64,000 nt of DNA from Planococcus shixiaomingii (GTDB lineage Bacteria; Bacillota; Bacilli; Bacillales_A; Planococcaceae). Location: NCBI RefSeq assembly GCF_030413615.1, contig NZ_CP129236.1:3580001-3644000 (forward strand), written 5' to 3'. The translations under genes and the position numbers were made by a program. Positions 62,572 through 64,000 of this stretch are shown here, piece after piece. The stretch's first letter is position 1, and each line of letters opens with the position of its first letter. The notes under the pieces were generated by a model that did not search any database, was not told the DNA's origin, and saw only the letters and a program-made list of their open reading frames with translations.

Positions 62572-63918
62572 TTAAATAACCCAACTCAACATCAACACGA
62601 ACACCAGACCCGATACGGATATGATGGTTTCTAGTAACGTCCATGTAGCGAACGTCTCTTTCATGCTCAGGCCGAAAAACTCCTTGAACATCCAGAAGCC
62701 GGCGTCGTTGACGTGGGAGGCAATCAAGCTCCCCGCTCCCGTCGCCAAAACGACCAGTGCCGGGTTGACGGTAGACGCGCCGAGCAGCGGAATGACAAGT
62801 CCTGCAGTTGTCAGTGCCGCAACTGTTGCGGAACCAAGTGCAATCCGTAAGATTGCTGCGATGGTCCAGGCAAGCAGGATCGGAGACAGCGTCGTTCCTG
62901 AGAACAGCTCTGCGACATAGTCGCCGACGCCGCCGTCGATCAGCACCTGTTTAAAGGCACCGCCGCCGCCGATGATCAACAGCATCATCCCGATGTGGTT
63001 GATGGCCGTGACGCACGAGTCCATGACCGAACGCATCGGAATCTTGCGGGCAAGGCCCATTGTGTAGACCGCGACAAGAAGCGAGATCAGCATGGCAGTG
63101 GATGCACCGCCGATAAATTGAACGATGGATAACGCTGCGTTATCGGCAAAGCCCATTGTTTCTTGAAGCAACGTGATGATGGTAGCAACCGACATCAGGA
63201 TAACCGGCAGCATAGCCGTGAAAACAGAGATGCCGAATCCTGGTGTGTCTTCCAATTTGAACGATTTTTGCTTACCGAGCGAAGCGATGTCGCCGGTTTT
63301 ATTGAAAGCATCAGGCACGAGTCTCCGCGCGAGTTTCGTAAAGACCGGACCCGCCAATATGACGGTCGGGATTGCGATGATAAAGCCGTACAGCAGCACC
63401 TGGCCGATGTCCGCGCCGTATTCACCGGCGATGACAGTCGGGCCCGGATGCGGCGGCAGGAATCCGTGCGTGACGGATAATGCGGCCACCATCGGGATGC
63501 CGAGGTACATGATGGAAACTTTCAGTTCTCTGGCGATCGCGAAAACGATCGGGACTAGAAGGACAAGGCCGACTTCAAAGAACAGCGCGACGCCGATGAT
63601 GAAGGACGCGACGACAACCGCCCATTGGATATTCTTCTCGCCGAACTTGGCGATGAGTGTCATGGCGATGCGCTGGGCGCCGCCGGCATCGGCAATCAGT
63701 TTGCCGAGCATGGCCCCAAGACCAAATATTAGCGCCAAGTGGCCGAGCGTTCCGCCGAGCCCGGCTTCAATAGTGGAGACAATTTCATCAAGCGGCATTC
63801 CGAGGGCGATCGCCACCCCGAATGACACGATGATCAACGAAATGAAGGTGTTCAGTTTCAGACCCATGATTAATACTAATAACGCGATAATTCCAAGTGC
63901 GACTATAACTAATGGCAT
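62572..63918 (-). CDS. gntP: Gluconate:H+ symporter
   Basis: 448 residues with about 12-14 helices, the GntP fold. Family blocks include [59 protein letters not shown] and [20 protein letters not shown] (near the end). It imports gluconate for the pentose phosphate pathway. SD AGGAGAG. The gene upstream ends 24 bp before it and looks like gluconokinase, the same gntK-gntP order as in B. subtilis. Regulator gntR would lie outside the window. Confidence 0.93.
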   Translation of the reverse strand: MPLVIVALGIIALLVLIMGLKLNTFISLIIVSFGVAIALGMPLDEIVSTIEAGLGGTLGHLALIFGLGAMLGKLIADAGGAQRIAMTLIAKFGEKNIQWAVVVASFIIGVALFFEVGLVLLVPIVFAIARELKVSIMYLGIPMVAALSVTHGFLPPHPGPTVIAGEYGADIGQVLLYGFIIAIPTVILAGPVFTKLARRLVPDAFNKTGDIASLGKQKSFKLEDTPGFGISVFTAMLPVILMSVATIITLLQETMGFADNAALSIVQFIGGASTAMLISLLVAVYTMGLARKIPMRSVMDSCVTAINHIGMMLLIIGGGGAFKQVLIDGGVGDYVAELFSGTTLSPILLAWTIAAILRIALGSATVAALTTAGLVIPLLGASTVNPALVVLATGAGSLIASHVNDAGFWMFKEFFGLSMKETFATWTLLETIISVSGLVFVLMLSWVI

Positions 63919-63941
63919 GATGTTCTCTCCTGACGGTTTTC

Positions 63942-64000
63942 TTAGTTATCCAGCAGTTGGCGCTGGTAGTGGGCAATGCTTTCGTAATCTTTTTCGAGGA
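63942..64000 (-). CDS. gntK: C-terminal end of probable gluconokinase (partial)
   Basis: Only the last 18 codons are in the window. They read [18 protein letters not shown] and stop at 63942-63944. The E.DY..IA..Q pattern is like the end of FGGY-family gluconate kinases, and the position directly before gntP supports it. The rest of the gene lies beyond the window. Confidence 0.55.
   Translation of the reverse strand, partial: LEKDYESIAHYQRQLLDN

Overview
The window is 64 kb of chromosome from a Firmicute. Strong AGGAGG-type Shine-Dalgarno (SD) sites, many TTG/GTG starts, U-tailed terminators, a T-box leader, cre-type sites, DUF1541/DUF2512 proteins and ABC sugar importers without a linked ATPase all point to the Bacillales. 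The mix (Est30-like esterase, YdhK-like lipoprotein, moderate GC) would suit Planococcaceae such as Planococcus, but that placement is an inference. No rRNA, tRNA, CRISPR array or intact insertion sequence was seen.

0.2-8.1 kb: a MerR regulator with two tandem CNNM/HlyC-CorC exporters. Both exporters carry a hairpin between SD and start codon. Then come an esterase, a zinc alcohol dehydrogenase, a decayed GNAT gene, and a divergent Rrf2 / NmrA-reductase pair with a palindromic operator. 8.7-14.0 kb: a copper-type locus with a CPH-motif P1B ATPase, a sensor kinase and regulator pair, and a DUF1541 lipoprotein. 14.0-16.6 kb: a FemAB-like enzyme, a RimL-like GNAT behind a T-box, a 102-bp dispersed repeat and a DUF2087 remnant.

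16.6-26.6 kb: one minus-strand sugar operon, in transcription order solute-binding protein, two permeases, LacZ (GH2), a GH63-like enzyme, an EamA transporter and a LacI regulator. A perfect palindrome overlaps its promoter. 28.1-40.8 kb: a second sugar operon in the same gene order as E. coli ycjMNOPQRST, with a divergent LacI regulator. It ends in a glycerate kinase, which fits release of glycerate by a glucosylglycerate phosphorylase. The probable pathway is import of a glucoside/guloside, oxidation-epimerisation-reduction by the QRS enzymes, phosphorolysis, then phosphorylation of glycerate.

41-48 kb: housekeeping and unknown genes, including a divergent PRPP synthetase, a YpfJ-like lipoprotein that has lost its catalytic Glu, and a 34-residue membrane protein. 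48.2-60.8 kb: a defence-type region. It holds a KAP-like NTPase with an N-terminal cadherin-like domain, a DUF4357 protein, McrC and McrB (with EVE domain), a PLD-helicase overlapped with a small NTP pyrophosphohydrolase, and an operon of extended HU, Nudix hydrolase and PLD-helicase-DUF3427. The stretch from about 50.8 to 60.2 kb is visibly AT-richer than its flanks, which suggests transfer. 61-64 kb: small membrane proteins and the gluconate permease gene gntP behind the end of a probable gluconokinase.
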